From Streptomyces armeniacus (lineage in GTDB: Bacteria; Actinomycetota; Actinomycetes; Streptomycetales; Streptomycetaceae): a DNA stretch of 64,000 bases. The DNA is taken from NCBI RefSeq assembly GCF_003355155.1, contig NZ_CP031320.1, positions 62,001-126,000 of the forward strand, in the 5' to 3' direction. The notes under the pieces were generated by a model that searched no databases, was not told the DNA's origin, and was given only the letters and a program-made list of their open reading frames with translations. A program made the translations under genes and the position numbers. Of this stretch, positions 33,007 through 41,597 are shown piece after piece; position 1 is the first letter of the stretch; every line of letters starts with the position of its first letter.

Positions 33007-33675
33007 ATCGAGGGGACGCTGCGTCGTAAGCCTCCCGCCGAACTCGGCCGACTCATCGACGTCCACCGGCCGTTGCAGCCCGTGCTCGGCTGGGGGCTGG
33101 TCATCCTCGTCGCGCTCGTGCTCACGCCGTTCGCGACCAGCGGCGACGTGGCGCCCCTCCCGGTCCACGCCGTCGTCTTCGTGCTCCTCGTCTACGGCGA
33201 GGCCCTCGTCTTCGCGCCGTCGCTGCTGCTCGAGCACCGGCTGTACGAGCACGGGCTGGTGCTGCGCACGATGATGATCGGCACCCCCATCCACGTCATC
33301 CCGCACCACACGGTGCAGCCGGCCCTGCTCCACACCCGGCCGGGGCAGAGCGGTTCGGAGCTCGGCAGCGAGGAGAAGCCCGCGCGCCGCAAGTGCATCG
33401 CCGGCCGCCCCCACGTACGGCTGCACGGCCTCGGGACGCACCACGCCCGCATGCTCGGCAAGGGCAAGCTGGCCTGGGACGAGGCGGGGCAGCAGGGCTC
33501 GGGGCGGCTGCCCGGCGGGCAGCGGTCGTACAGCGGCCACGAGAGCTGGGAGATCGACTACCGCGACGCGGGGCAGCAGCTGAAGCTGATCACCCGCACC
33601 GTGCCGGCCAGCCACCGAGTGTGGCCGTACCACAAGGCGGACGACTGGCGGCGGCCTCCGACCGGCCACGCCTGA
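33007..33675 (+). CDS. Two-TM membrane protein with PH-like C-terminal region, uncertain start
   Basis: About 222 residues. RRKPPAELGRLIDVHRPLQP precedes two membrane helices (VLGWGLVILVALVLTPF and VHAVVFVLLVYGEALVFA), then a soluble beta-rich domain (YEHGLVLRTMMIGTPIHVIPHH) like bacterial PH-type proteins. No ATG, GTG or TTG precedes the conserved-looking N terminus: in-frame codons are ATC (33007), CTG (33019), TTG (33073) and GTG (33082). One base change (ATC GAG from ATG GAG) would explain this, so I list the gene from 33007; with a canonical start it begins at 33073 or 33082. Function unknown. Confidence 0.65.
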   Translation: MEGTLRRKPPAELGRLIDVHRPLQPVLGWGLVILVALVLTPFATSGDVAPLPVHAVVFVLLVYGEALVFAPSLLLEHRLYEHGLVLRTMMIGTPIHVIPHHTVQPALLHTRPGQSGSELGSEEKPARRKCIAGRPHVRLHGLGTHHARMLGKGKLAWDEAGQQGSGRLPGGQRSYSGHESWEIDYRDAGQQLKLITRTVPASHRVWPYHKADDWRRPPTGHA

Positions 33676-33782
33676 CAACCCGGTGCCCCGCGCCCGCCGG
33701 GCCCCGCGCCGCCTGGGCTCCACCCGTACGACGCCGGGCCGCCACCCGTACGACAGGTCCACTGTCGGACGGTCGTGCTTCC

Positions 33783-34610
33783 ATGGAGGGCATGATCGAT
33801 GATGCGCTGGTCGCCGGCGCCGAGGAAGCCGTACGCAAGGCCGTGGCCGAGGAGGTCATGCCGCGCTGGCGGCAGCTGGCCGCGCACGAGGTGGTCGAGA
33901 AGAACGGGCCGCACGACCTGGTCACCGTCGCCGACCGGCTGGCCGAGGAGCATCTGACGCGCTCGCTGACCGAGCTGCTGCCCGGCTCGGTGGTGGTCGG
34001 CGAGGAGGCCGTGCACGCGGACCCCGCAGGGTACGAGGCGCTGCGCGGTCCCGCCCCGGTGTGGATCGTGGACCCGGTGGACGGCACCCGCCAGTTCGTC
34101 CGCGGCGAGGGCGGCTTCTGCACGCTGGTGGCGCTGGCCCGGCACGGCGAGTTGCTGGCGTCCTGGACGTACGCGCCCGTGCAGGAGCTGATGGCCGTCG
34201 CCCGGCACCGCGGCGGCGCGCTGCTGAACGGGGACGTGCTGCGCGCCGGGTCGCCCGAGCCCGGCAAGATCCTCGAAGTCGCCACCTCACACCCGGACTT
34301 CACGACCGACGCGCAGAAGCAGGCCCTGCTGGGCCTGTGGACGCCGGAGGCGGCGCCGCGCCCGTGCGGCTCGGCCGGGCTGGAGTATCTGAACGTGGCG
34401 CGGGGCGCCGTCGACGCGGTCGCCTTCTCCTGGGAGAACGCCTGGGACCACGCCGCCGGACTGCTGCTGGTGGCCGAGGCGGGCGGCGCGAGCAGCACGA
34501 TCGCGGGCGAGCCGTTCCGGCTGGCGGGCGGGAACGCGCTGCCGTTCACCGCGGCGCGGGACGCCGAAACCGTGCGGCGTATCCTGAGCCTCCTTCAGCG
34601 GGGAAGCTGA
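33783..34610 (+). CDS. Inositol monophosphatase family phosphatase
   Basis: A 275-residue lithium-sensitive-type phosphatase. The metal ligands are in VVGEEAVH, WIVDPVDGTRQFVRG and WDHAAGLLLVAEAGG, all intact. This family includes inositol-1-phosphatase, histidinol-phosphatase HisN and 3'-phosphoadenosine phosphatase; the sequence alone does not separate them, and there is no his or inositol gene nearby. ATG at 33783 gives MEGMIDDALVAG; ATG at 33792 is an equally plausible start because the GGAGGG that would serve it is too close. Confidence 0.87.
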   Translation: MEGMIDDALVAGAEEAVRKAVAEEVMPRWRQLAAHEVVEKNGPHDLVTVADRLAEEHLTRSLTELLPGSVVVGEEAVHADPAGYEALRGPAPVWIVDPVDGTRQFVRGEGGFCTLVALARHGELLASWTYAPVQELMAVARHRGGALLNGDVLRAGSPEPGKILEVATSHPDFTTDAQKQALLGLWTPEAAPRPCGSAGLEYLNVARGAVDAVAFSWENAWDHAAGLLLVAEAGGASSTIAGEPFRLAGGNALPFTAARDAETVRRILSLLQRGS

Positions 34611-34637
34611 GTTCGCACGGCGAGGGGAGAGCCGAGA

Positions 34638-36071
34638 GTGCCGTCGATCCGTGACGCGGTGGTGGTGGGAGCCGGGCCCAACGGGCTGACAGCGGCGGTC
34701 GAACTCGCCCGCCGCGGCTTCTCGGTGGAGCTCTTCGAGGCGCTCGACACGATCGGGGGAGGGGCGCGTACGGAGGAGCTGACGCTCCCGGGGTTCCGGC
34801 ACGACCCCTGCTCCGCCGCGCACCCTCTGGGCATCAACTCGCCCGCGTTCCGCGCCATGCCGCTGGACCGCTACGGGCTGGAGTGGCTGCACTCGGAGCT
34901 CCCCATGGCGCATCCCTTCCCGGACGGCACCGCCGCGGTGCTGGCCCGTTCGGTGGCGGAGACGGCCAGCTCCCTGGGGCCGCGGGACGCGGGCGCGTAC
35001 CGGCGGCTGGTCGAGCCGTTCGTGCCGAAGTGGGACCGGCTGTCGGAGGACTTCCTGGGGCTGGGCTCAGCGTTGAACGGCGGGCTGCCGCGCGACCTCG
35101 TCGGGCTGGCGCGGTTCGGGCTGACCGGGCTGCAGCCCGCTTCCTGGGTCAGCCGCCGCTTCCGCGACGAGAAGGCACGCGGGCTGTTCGCGGGGCTCGC
35201 CGCGCATGTGATCGCGCCGACCAGTACGTTCGCGACCGCGGGGATCAGCCTGGTGTTCGCGCTGGCCGGGCACGCGCGGGGGTGGCCGGTGGCGCGCGGC
35301 GGTTCGCAGTCCGTCTCGGACGCGCTGGCCGCGTACCTGCGGGACCTGGGCGGCGTCATCCACACGGGCGTCGAGGTGAAGCGGCTGGACGAACTGCCGC
35401 CGGCACGCGCGTACGTCTTCGACACCTCCCCGACCGCGCTCGCCCGCATCGCCGGGCTGGGGCACGCGTACAGCGGATTCCGGTACGGGCCCAGCCTGTT
35501 CAAGATCGACTACGCGCTGGACGGGCCCGTTCCGTGGACCTCGGAGGAGGCCCGCCGCGCGACGACGGTGCACGTCGCCCCGACCGCCGGCGTGGTGGAC
35601 GACGCGATGCGGCGCGCGGTGGCGGGCCGTGACCCGGACCGGCCGTTCCTGATCAGCGTCCAGCCCGGCATCGTGGACCCGACGCGGGCGCCGGAGGGCA
35701 AGCAGACGTTCTGGGTGTACGGCCACGTGCCCAACGGCTGGGAGGGCGACGCGACCGACGTCGTCGAGCGTCAGCTGGAGCGCTTCGCACCCGGCTTCCG
35801 CGACCTCGTCCTCGCCCGCGCGACGGCCGGACCGCCCCAACTCGCCGCCCGCAACGCGAACTACGTCGGCGGCGACATCGCCTGCGGCGCCGCCTCGGGA
35901 CTGCAGCTGCTGCTGCGGCCCCGCCTCGCCCGCGTCCCGTACGCGACGGCGCACCCGGCGGTCTACCTCTGCTCGTCGGCCACGCCGCCGGGCCCGGGCG
36001 TCCACGGCATGTCGGGCCACCACGCGGCCCGCGCGGTCTGGCGCCGCCTCCGCGCATCGGCGCCGCGCTAG
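34638..36071 (+). CDS. FAD-dependent oxidoreductase of the phytoene-desaturase/PYROXD2 type
   Basis: A 477-residue flavoprotein with the dinucleotide-binding motif [20 protein letters not shown] at the very N terminus and E at the end of the second strand ([19 protein letters not shown]). The late motif [18 protein letters not shown] closes the FAD site. The order and length match CrtI-like amine/phytoene oxidoreductases, and especially the PYROXD2-like group, whose reaction is not settled. The GTG start has GGGGAGAGC upstream and the gene follows the phosphatase by 27 bases, so they may be co-transcribed. No carotenoid genes are adjacent. Confidence 0.87.
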   Translation: MPSIRDAVVVGAGPNGLTAAVELARRGFSVELFEALDTIGGGARTEELTLPGFRHDPCSAAHPLGINSPAFRAMPLDRYGLEWLHSELPMAHPFPDGTAAVLARSVAETASSLGPRDAGAYRRLVEPFVPKWDRLSEDFLGLGSALNGGLPRDLVGLARFGLTGLQPASWVSRRFRDEKARGLFAGLAAHVIAPTSTFATAGISLVFALAGHARGWPVARGGSQSVSDALAAYLRDLGGVIHTGVEVKRLDELPPARAYVFDTSPTALARIAGLGHAYSGFRYGPSLFKIDYALDGPVPWTSEEARRATTVHVAPTAGVVDDAMRRAVAGRDPDRPFLISVQPGIVDPTRAPEGKQTFWVYGHVPNGWEGDATDVVERQLERFAPGFRDLVLARATAGPPQLAARNANYVGGDIACGAASGLQLLLRPRLARVPYATAHPAVYLCSSATPPGPGVHGMSGHHAARAVWRRLRASAPR

Positions 36072-36204
36072 CCGGTGCTGTGGGCGCGGCGGCGGCTTCC
36101 GGCCGCCGACGCCGGTCACCGTACGGGTGATGAACCGGCCGTCGTGGAGCCCTCCGTCCGGGGGAAATCCGCGACGGCCCGCGTCACCGCGTGCGTTGCA
36201 CGCG

Positions 36205-36849
36205 TCAGGCCGCCTCGCGGCAGTCCGACAGGACCAGTTCGCGGAACGACTGGGGGTCGACGCCCAGGCGTTGGAAGACGGCGCGGGTGAGGCGGTCGTC
36301 GGAGCGGAGCAGGGCCAGCACCACGTGTTCCACGCCGATCTGCCGGTCCTTGAGCGCGATCGCCTCCCGCAGCGACAGCTCCAGGGCCTTCTTGGCGCGC
36401 GGCGCGAACGGGATGTGACCCTGCTCCGGCGCGCGCGACTCCGTACCGTCCGAGCGGGGGTTACGGCGGCGGCTCAGCGCCGACAGCGGCCACGGCTTCT
36501 GCGGTCCGGGCCCGGTCCGCGGTCCGGGCCCGTCCAGGGCACCCGGGCCGAACGTCTCCTCCGTACGGCGCCGGATCTCGTCCAGATCGATGCCGAACGC
36601 CTTGAGTGCCTCCGCGTCCTCCGGCCCCAGCGTGTCCGTGTCCTGTGCGACCACGCCCGAGACGGCGGCGCGGCAGGAATCCACCGTCACCCCGAGGCGT
36701 ACGAGCGTCGCCGCGCCCGGCTCCTCGGGCCGGCGCAGCACAGCGAGCAGCAGGTGCTCTGTGCCCACCCGGGCGTGGTGGAGTGTGCGCGCCTCTTCCT
36801 GGGCGGAAATCACCGTCTGACGTGCCTGCTTGCTGAATCGCTCGAACAT
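36205..36849 (-). CDS. Stand-alone protein with two Clp N-terminal domains
   Basis: A 214-residue protein made of two Clp_N (ClpA/ClpC N-terminal) repeats. The first runs about 1-75 (MFERFSKQARQTVISAQEEA, VGTEHLLLAVLR), then a Pro/Gly/Arg-rich linker (about 100-140), and the second about 145-214 (AKKALELSLREAIALKDRQ, VGVEHVVLALLRSDD-like). No AAA+ ATPase module is present, so it cannot unfold proteins itself and may act as an adaptor or decoy for ClpC substrates. It is translated five bases after an HTH gene, with AGGAGG overlapping that gene's stop, so the two are coupled. Confidence 0.88.
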   Translation of the reverse strand: MFERFSKQARQTVISAQEEARTLHHARVGTEHLLLAVLRRPEEPGAATLVRLGVTVDSCRAAVSGVVAQDTDTLGPEDAEALKAFGIDLDEIRRRTEETFGPGALDGPGPRTGPGPQKPWPLSALSRRRNPRSDGTESRAPEQGHIPFAPRAKKALELSLREAIALKDRQIGVEHVVLALLRSDDRLTRAVFQRLGVDPQSFRELVLSDCREAA

Positions 36850-36854
36850 CCCGC

Positions 36855-37160
36855 TTACCTCCTGGAGTGCTTCTTGTGCACGGCCTGCCTGCTGACTCCG
36901 AGCGCGGCCCCGATCTCCTCCCAGGACCAGCCCTGCCTTCGCGCGCTCTCGACCTGCAGCGCCTCCAGCCGTTCGACGAGGCGCCGCAGTGCTGCGACGG
37001 CGCGCAGGCCGACGTGCGGGTCCCGGTCGGCGGCGGCCTGGGCGGCGGTGAGCGCGTCACCCGCGTCGTCGCCGCCGGTCGCGCCGCGTGCGTGGGCGTC
37101 GGGGGCGTTGGGGGCGTTCCTCGCGTCCGGTAGATCCCGTTCGTCCGTCTGTCCGGTCAT
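36855..37160 (-). CDS. Small helix-turn-helix protein, regulator of the Clp_N gene
   Basis: A 101-residue protein. The first 40 residues are acidic and Ala/Asp/Gly-rich. The C terminus carries a clear HTH (residues about 70-101: RRQGWSWEEIGAALGVSRQAVHKKHS), of the kind found in pairs with Clp_N proteins in actinobacteria. It is the first gene of a two-gene operon, divergent from glycerate kinase. Two similar inverted repeats lie in the promoter region directly before its start codon, suggesting autoregulation. Confidence 0.83.
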   Translation of the reverse strand: MTGQTDERDLPDARNAPNAPDAHARGATGGDDAGDALTAAQAAADRDPHVGLRAVAALRRLVERLEALQVESARRQGWSWEEIGAALGVSRQAVHKKHSRR

Positions 37161-37162
37161 GG

Positions 37163-37207
37163 TGTCAACTTAGGATGACAGACGGCTCGCGTCAACCCTG
37201 ATTGACA
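37163..37207. promoter_or_regulatory. Twin inverted-repeat operators upstream of the HTH/Clp_N operon
   Basis: TGTCAACTTAGGATGACA (37163-37180) and CGTCAACCCTGATTGACA (37190-37207) are two inverted repeats in tandem, 27 bases apart, sharing GTCAAC at the left and TGACA at the right. The first starts three bases from the HTH start codon and both lie in the region shared with the divergent glycerate kinase gene. They are probably bound by the HTH protein itself. Confidence 0.7.
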
Positions 37208-37281
37208 TGCTGGTGGCCGAAGCCCGCGGCGGATAGGGTCTGGGCGGCGCGACTGCCTGTTCGACAGCAAGGGACGACTCA

Positions 37282-38424
37282 ATGGCTCACTCTGGGCGCG
37301 TGCTGATCGCCGCGGACAAGTTCAAGGGATCGCTGACGGCCGTGGAGGTCGCCGAGCACGTCACCGCCGGCCTGCGCCGGGCGCGTCCGGACCTCGAGAT
37401 CGAGGCGCTGCCGGTGGCCGACGGCGGCGACGGGACGGTTGCCGCGGCGGTAGCGGGCGGGTTCGAGCGGCGTGAAGTGGACGTGACCGGTCCGCTCGGC
37501 GCCTCCGTGACGGCGGCGTACGCGCTGCGCGGGGACACCGCCGTGGTCGAGATGGCCGAGGCATCCGGGCTCCAGCTGATGCCGCCGGGCGTTTTCGCGC
37601 CACTGACCGCGACGACTTACGGCACCGGCGAGGTGCTGCTCGCGGCGATCGAGGCGGGCGCGCGTACGGTCGTCCTCGGCGTCGGAGGCTCCGCCACGAC
37701 CGACGGCGGCGCGGGGATGCTGCAGGCGCTCGGCGCGGAGTTCCTCGACGAGGACGGCGACCCGGTGGCGCACGGCGGCGGCCCTCTGCGGGACATGGTG
37801 AGCGCCGATCTCACGGGCCTGGACAGCCGGTTGAAGGACGTCGAGATCGTCCTCGCCAGCGACGTCGACAACCCGTTGACGGGCCCGAAGGGCGCGCCCG
37901 CGGTCTACGGCCCGCAGAAAGGTGCCAGCGAGGAGGACGTGGCCGTACTGGACGCAGGACTCGCCCGCTTCGCGGAGGTGCTCGCCGAGGCGGTCGGCCC
38001 CGAGGCCGCCGAGGCGGCGGACTCGCCCGGCGCGGGAGCGGCGGGCGGCATCGGGTACGGCGCGCTGGTCGGACTCGGCGCGGCCTTCCGGCCCGGCATC
38101 GAGGTGCTGCTCGACGTGCTGGGCTTCGCGCCCGCGCTGGAACGGGCGGACGTGGTCATCACGGGCGAGGGCTCACTCGACGAGCAGACCCTGCACGGGA
38201 AGGCCCCGGCCGGGGTGGCCGCGGCGGCCCGCAAGGCCGGGAAGCCGGTGCTCGCGGTGTGCGGGCGGATCACGATCAACAAGTCGGCGCTGAAGGGTGC
38301 CGGGATCGAGGCGGCGTACCCGCTGACGTCCGTCGAGCGCGATCCGGCGAAGTGCATGGCGGAGGCCGGACCGCTGCTGGAGCGGGTCGCGGAGCGGTTG
38401 GCGGAGGACCGGCTCTCGAAGTGA
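37282..38424 (+). CDS. Glycerate kinase
   Basis: A 380-residue GarK/GlxK-family kinase. The N-terminal VLIAADKFKGSLTAVEVAEH, the PVADGGDGTV loop, VLGVGGSATTDGGAGMLQALG and the late DVVITGEGSLDEQTLHGKAP segment are the family signatures, and the length is normal. It phosphorylates D-glycerate to 2- or 3-phosphoglycerate with ATP, linking glyoxylate or serine metabolism to glycolysis; the family is usually 2-phosphoglycerate-forming. It is divergent from the HTH/Clp_N operon and is followed by an intergenic repeat region. Confidence 0.92.
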   Translation: MAHSGRVLIAADKFKGSLTAVEVAEHVTAGLRRARPDLEIEALPVADGGDGTVAAAVAGGFERREVDVTGPLGASVTAAYALRGDTAVVEMAEASGLQLMPPGVFAPLTATTYGTGEVLLAAIEAGARTVVLGVGGSATTDGGAGMLQALGAEFLDEDGDPVAHGGGPLRDMVSADLTGLDSRLKDVEIVLASDVDNPLTGPKGAPAVYGPQKGASEEDVAVLDAGLARFAEVLAEAVGPEAAEAADSPGAGAAGGIGYGALVGLGAAFRPGIEVLLDVLGFAPALERADVVITGEGSLDEQTLHGKAPAGVAAAARKAGKPVLAVCGRITINKSALKGAGIEAAYPLTSVERDPAKCMAEAGPLLERVAERLAEDRLSK

Positions 38425-38461
38425 CGGGTCCGGTCTGTGGCCGGTGCGCGTCAGCGTGCGC

Positions 38462-38643
38462 GTCCTCAATCGCCGGACGGGCTTGATTTGGTGCGCGTCC
38501 GCGCCCACCCGTGCTGCTTGTCGCGGGCCGAGGGCCGTCCTCAATCGCCGGACGGGCTTGATCTGGTGCGGTCCGTCCTCCCTCTGTCGCTTGTTGTGGG
38601 CCGTCGAGCAGCCACACCCCAAGCCCGTCCGGCGATTGAGGAC
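38462..38643. repeat. Three copies of the dispersed hairpin repeat after glycerate kinase
   Basis: The 304-base gap 38425-38728 contains no gene. GTCCTCAATCGCCGGACGGG with CTTGATTTG follows at 38462-38490, a near-identical copy is at 38537-38565, and an inverted copy AAGCCCGTCCGGCGATTGAG with GAC lies at 38620-38643. The second and third copies can form a long hairpin with a 54-base loop. These are the same element as at 12348 and 22707-22876. Confidence 0.88.
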
Positions 38644-38675
38644 GCCTGAAGGTGCGCCCCCGCGGCGCCGCACGC

Positions 38676-38711
38676 GGAAGGGGGCCCGGGCGAAAGCCCG
38701 GGCCCCCTTCC
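38676..38711. terminator. Strong terminator hairpin after pssA
   Basis: A perfect 16-bp stem, left arm 38676-38691 (GGAAGGGGGCCCGGGC) and right arm 38696-38711, is closed by a GAAA tetraloop. It lies 17 bases beyond the pssA stop codon on the minus strand, and on the plus strand it would also stop read-through from glycerate kinase. Confidence 0.9.
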
Positions 38712-38728
38712 GTCGTCGTACAGGGGCG

Positions 38729-39571
38729 TCAGCCCTGGGCCGCCGCGCGGGCCTCGCGGCGGTGGTCGCGGAACGCGTTCACCCTGCGGGCCGTCGCGAA
38801 CAGCGGGATCACCGCACCCAGTACCACCTGCAGCGCGCACCCCGTCTGGAGCACCAGTTCGCCGCCGGGGGCGTCGAACGCCCACGCCGCCAGCAGCCCC
38901 ATGCTGAGCACGATCCAGCTGAGCATCGCGATCGCGAGCCGCCCGCGCGGCTTCGGGTACTCGACGCGGCTCACCATCAGCCAGGCCACTCCGATGATGG
39001 CCAGCAGCGTCGGGAAGAACGGCAGCTCCAGCAGCACGATGGAGACGACCGTCAGCGCCCCGAACGGGCTGGGCATCCCCTGGAAGATGCCGTCTCTCAG
39101 GGTGACGCACGAGAACCGTGCGAGTCTCAGGACCACGGCCAGCAGCACCACCACCGCGGCGACCACCGAGACCCGCTGGTGGGCGTCGCTGGCGACCATG
39201 CCCCAGACCGCGACGAAGTACGCGGGGGCCAGGCCGAAGCTGATCAGGTCGGAGAGGTTGTCGAGCTCGGCGCCCATCGCCGAGCTGCGCAGCTTGCGCG
39301 CGACGAGGCCGTCGAACAGGTCGAAGACCGACGCGAGGAGCATGAGGATGACGGCCGTGGCGGCGCTGTGCCGGGCCATGCCGCCGTCCTCGTTGCCGGC
39401 GAGGTGCGGGATGAGGACGCCGGTGGTCGTGAAGTACACCGCCAGGAAGCCGCACGTGGCGTTGCCCAGCGTGAGCGTGTCCGCTATCGAGAGCCGCATG
39501 GACAGCGGCATCTCGTCCTCGTCCTCGTCCGGGACCCAGCCCGCCTGCGTGTCGGGATCAATCACGGTCAA
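38729..39571 (-). CDS. pssA: CDP-diacylglycerol--serine O-phosphatidyltransferase
   Basis: A 280-residue membrane enzyme making phosphatidylserine. The CDP-alcohol phosphotransferase motif D-x2-D-G-x2-A-R-x8-G-x3-D-x3-D is complete (D84 to D108, [17 protein letters not shown] onward), and about six to seven hydrophobic helices follow. The N terminus is acidic ([11 protein letters not shown]). The start is a TTG at 39571 or a GTG at 39565; both lie inside the end of psd, so the two genes overlap and are coupled. Its product is the substrate of the psd enzyme just upstream. Confidence 0.92.
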   Translation of the reverse strand: MTVIDPDTQAGWVPDEDEDEMPLSMRLSIADTLTLGNATCGFLAVYFTTTGVLIPHLAGNEDGGMARHSAATAVILMLLASVFDLFDGLVARKLRSSAMGAELDNLSDLISFGLAPAYFVAVWGMVASDAHQRVSVVAAVVVLLAVVLRLARFSCVTLRDGIFQGMPSPFGALTVVSIVLLELPFFPTLLAIIGVAWLMVSRVEYPKPRGRLAIAMLSWIVLSMGLLAAWAFDAPGGELVLQTGCALQVVLGAVIPLFATARRVNAFRDHRREARAAAQG

Positions 39572-40226
39572 GGCGCGTCACCCCCGCGGTTGTGGTCTGG
39601 CCGACCTCGACGGCGGCCTCGACCCCCTGCGGGAGGTAGACGTCGACGCGTGAGCCGAAGCGGATCAGGCCGATGCGCTCCCCCTGCTCGAGCTTCGCGC
39701 CCTGGGCGACGTACGGAACGATCCGGCGCGCGACGGTGCCGGCGATCTGGACCAGCTCGATGTCGCCGAGCTCGGTGTCGAAGTGCCAGATGACGCGCTC
39801 GTTGTGCTCGCTCTCCTTGTTGAACGCCGGCACGAAGCCGCCGGGAACGTGCTCCACGGAGGCCACGGTGCCCGCCAGCGGTGCGCGGTTGACGTGGACG
39901 TTCAGCGGGCTCATGAAGATCGCGACGCGGGTACGCCCGTCCTGCCACGGCATGATGCTCTGCACCACGCCGTCGGCCGGGGAGATCACGCGGCCCTGGG
40001 TGATCTCACGCTCGGGGTCGCGGAAGAACCACAGCATGCCCGCCGCGAGCGCGGTGGCAGGCACGGCGACCGCCGCCGCCCGCCGCGACCGGCGGGACCG
40101 GGCGAGGCTGACGGCGGCGGTGGCCACGGTCGGGAGAAGCCACGGCGACGCTCCACGCGCGAGCCGGACGCGACCGCTGGGTGCAGAGGCTCCATCACTG
40201 GAAGCAGAAGATGGGCTGTGGGGCAT
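39558..40226 (-). CDS. psd: Phosphatidylserine decarboxylase (pyruvoyl enzyme, short bacterial type)
   Basis: A 222-residue proenzyme. A membrane-associating hydrophobic segment near residues 35-70 leads to WFFRDPERE and the catalytic core with [24 protein letters not shown] and [16 protein letters not shown]. Self-cleavage between G191 and S192 gives the pyruvoyl group. It converts phosphatidylserine to phosphatidylethanolamine at the membrane. I use the ATG at 40226 ([10 protein letters not shown]) with GAAGG upstream. The gene follows the ethylmalonyl-CoA operon in the same direction after a 165-base gap. Confidence 0.92.
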   Translation of the reverse strand: MPHSPSSASSDGASAPSGRVRLARGASPWLLPTVATAAVSLARSRRSRRAAAVAVPATALAAGMLWFFRDPEREITQGRVISPADGVVQSIMPWQDGRTRVAIFMSPLNVHVNRAPLAGTVASVEHVPGGFVPAFNKESEHNERVIWHFDTELGDIELVQIAGTVARRIVPYVAQGAKLEQGERIGLIRFGSRVDVYLPQGVEAAVEVGQTTTAGVTRLDRD

Positions 40227-40391
40227 GGAAGACCTTCGTCGCGGTGGGTGCCGCAATAGAGGGGGACGGCGGGTATTCCGGGATGTTATCGGTTACGGGT
40301 GGCAACTGGGCAAGCCAGTGGGCCAGTCCGTTGGCCGGTGTCCTGTCCGGGAGTCTGCCCGGAATCCCCGACACCACCCCGAATCGGACAC

Positions 40392-41597
40392 TCACCCCTG
40401 GAAGCGGTACTCCTCCAGCAGGCGGCGCCCGACGATCATTTTCTGGATCTCGGCGGTTCCTTCGCCGATCAGCAGCATCGGCGCCTCCCGGTAGAGCCGC
40501 TCGATCTCGTACTCCTTGGAGAAACCGTACCCGCCATGGATGCGAAACGCGTCCTCCACGACCTCCTTGCAGTACTCGGAGGCGAGATATTTCGCCATCC
40601 CGGCCTCCAGGTCGTTGCGTTGGCCCGAGTCCTTCTTGCGGGCGGCGCCCACCATCAGGGCGTGGGCGGCCTCGACCTTGGTCGCCATCTCGGCCAGCTT
40701 GAACTGGATGGCCTGGTGCTCCGCGATCGCCTTGCCGAACGTGTGCCGCTGCTGCGCGTACGCGATGCCCAGCTCGAACGCACGCTGGGCGACGCCGCAG
40801 CCACGCGCGGCCACGTTCACGCGGCCGACCTCGACGCCGTCCATCATCTGGTAGAAGCCGCGGCCGGTGCTCCCGCCGAGCACGCGGTCCTGCGGTACGC
40901 GCAGCCCGTCCATGATCAGCTCGGTGGTGTCGACGCCCTTGTAGCCCATCTTGTCGATCTTGCCGGGGATCGTCAGGCCCGGTTTGACCTCGCCGAACCC
41001 CGGCTGCTTCTCGACCAGGAACGTCGTCATCGACTTGTGCGGAGCCGTCCCCTCCGGATGCCCCTCGTCGGTCCGGCAGAGCACCGCGACCAGCGACGCG
41101 GAGCCGCCGTTCGTGAGCCACATCTTCTGGCCGTCCAGGACGTACTCGTCGCCGTCCCGTACGCCCTTGGAGGTGATCGCGGACACGTCGGAGCCCAGGC
41201 CCGGCTCGGACATGGAGAAGGCGCCGCGTATGTCGCCCGCCGCCATCCGGGGCAGGAAGTGGTCCTTCTGCTCCTGGGTGCCGTGCTGCTTGAGCATGTA
41301 CGCCACGATGAAGTGCGTGTTGATGATGCCCGACACGCTCATCCAGCCGCGGGCGATCTCCTCCACGCACAGCGCGTACGTGAGCAGCGACTCGCCGAGC
41401 CCGCCGTACTCCTCGGGGATCATCAGGCCGAACAGGCCCAGCTCCTTGAGACCGTCGACGATCTCGCTCGGGTACTCGTCGCGGTGCTCCAGCTCCGTCG
41501 CGACCGGCAGGATCTCCTTGTCGACGAAGCTGCGGACGGTGGCGACGATCTCCTGCTGGATCTCCGTCAGACCCTCGGTCTGTGCGAGCCGTCCCAT
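40392..41597 (-). CDS. Acyl-CoA dehydrogenase of the ethylmalonyl-CoA cluster (candidate methylsuccinyl-CoA dehydrogenase)
   Basis: A 401-residue flavin enzyme of the acyl-CoA dehydrogenase family. SMSEPGLGSDVSAI and WLTNGGSAS are the FAD and substrate segments; the catalytic glutamate is in LIGEGTAEIQK. From its position after the mesaconyl-CoA hydratase (ATG shares a base with the preceding stop) it should oxidise (2S)-methylsuccinyl-CoA to mesaconyl-C1-CoA. The dedicated alphaproteobacterial enzyme has, as I recall, a long N-terminal extension that is absent here, so this is a shorter form or serves a related acyl-CoA. Confidence 0.85.
   Translation of the reverse strand: MGRLAQTEGLTEIQQEIVATVRSFVDKEILPVATELEHRDEYPSEIVDGLKELGLFGLMIPEEYGGLGESLLTYALCVEEIARGWMSVSGIINTHFIVAYMLKQHGTQEQKDHFLPRMAAGDIRGAFSMSEPGLGSDVSAITSKGVRDGDEYVLDGQKMWLTNGGSASLVAVLCRTDEGHPEGTAPHKSMTTFLVEKQPGFGEVKPGLTIPGKIDKMGYKGVDTTELIMDGLRVPQDRVLGGSTGRGFYQMMDGVEVGRVNVAARGCGVAQRAFELGIAYAQQRHTFGKAIAEHQAIQFKLAEMATKVEAAHALMVGAARKKDSGQRNDLEAGMAKYLASEYCKEVVEDAFRIHGGYGFSKEYEIERLYREAPMLLIGEGTAEIQKMIVGRRLLEEYRFQG

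Noticed and set aside
34638..36071. Carotenoid biosynthesis cluster, suggested by the phytoene-desaturase-like gene
   Set aside because: No phytoene synthase, cyclase or GGPP synthase is adjacent and the protein looks more like the PYROXD2 group.
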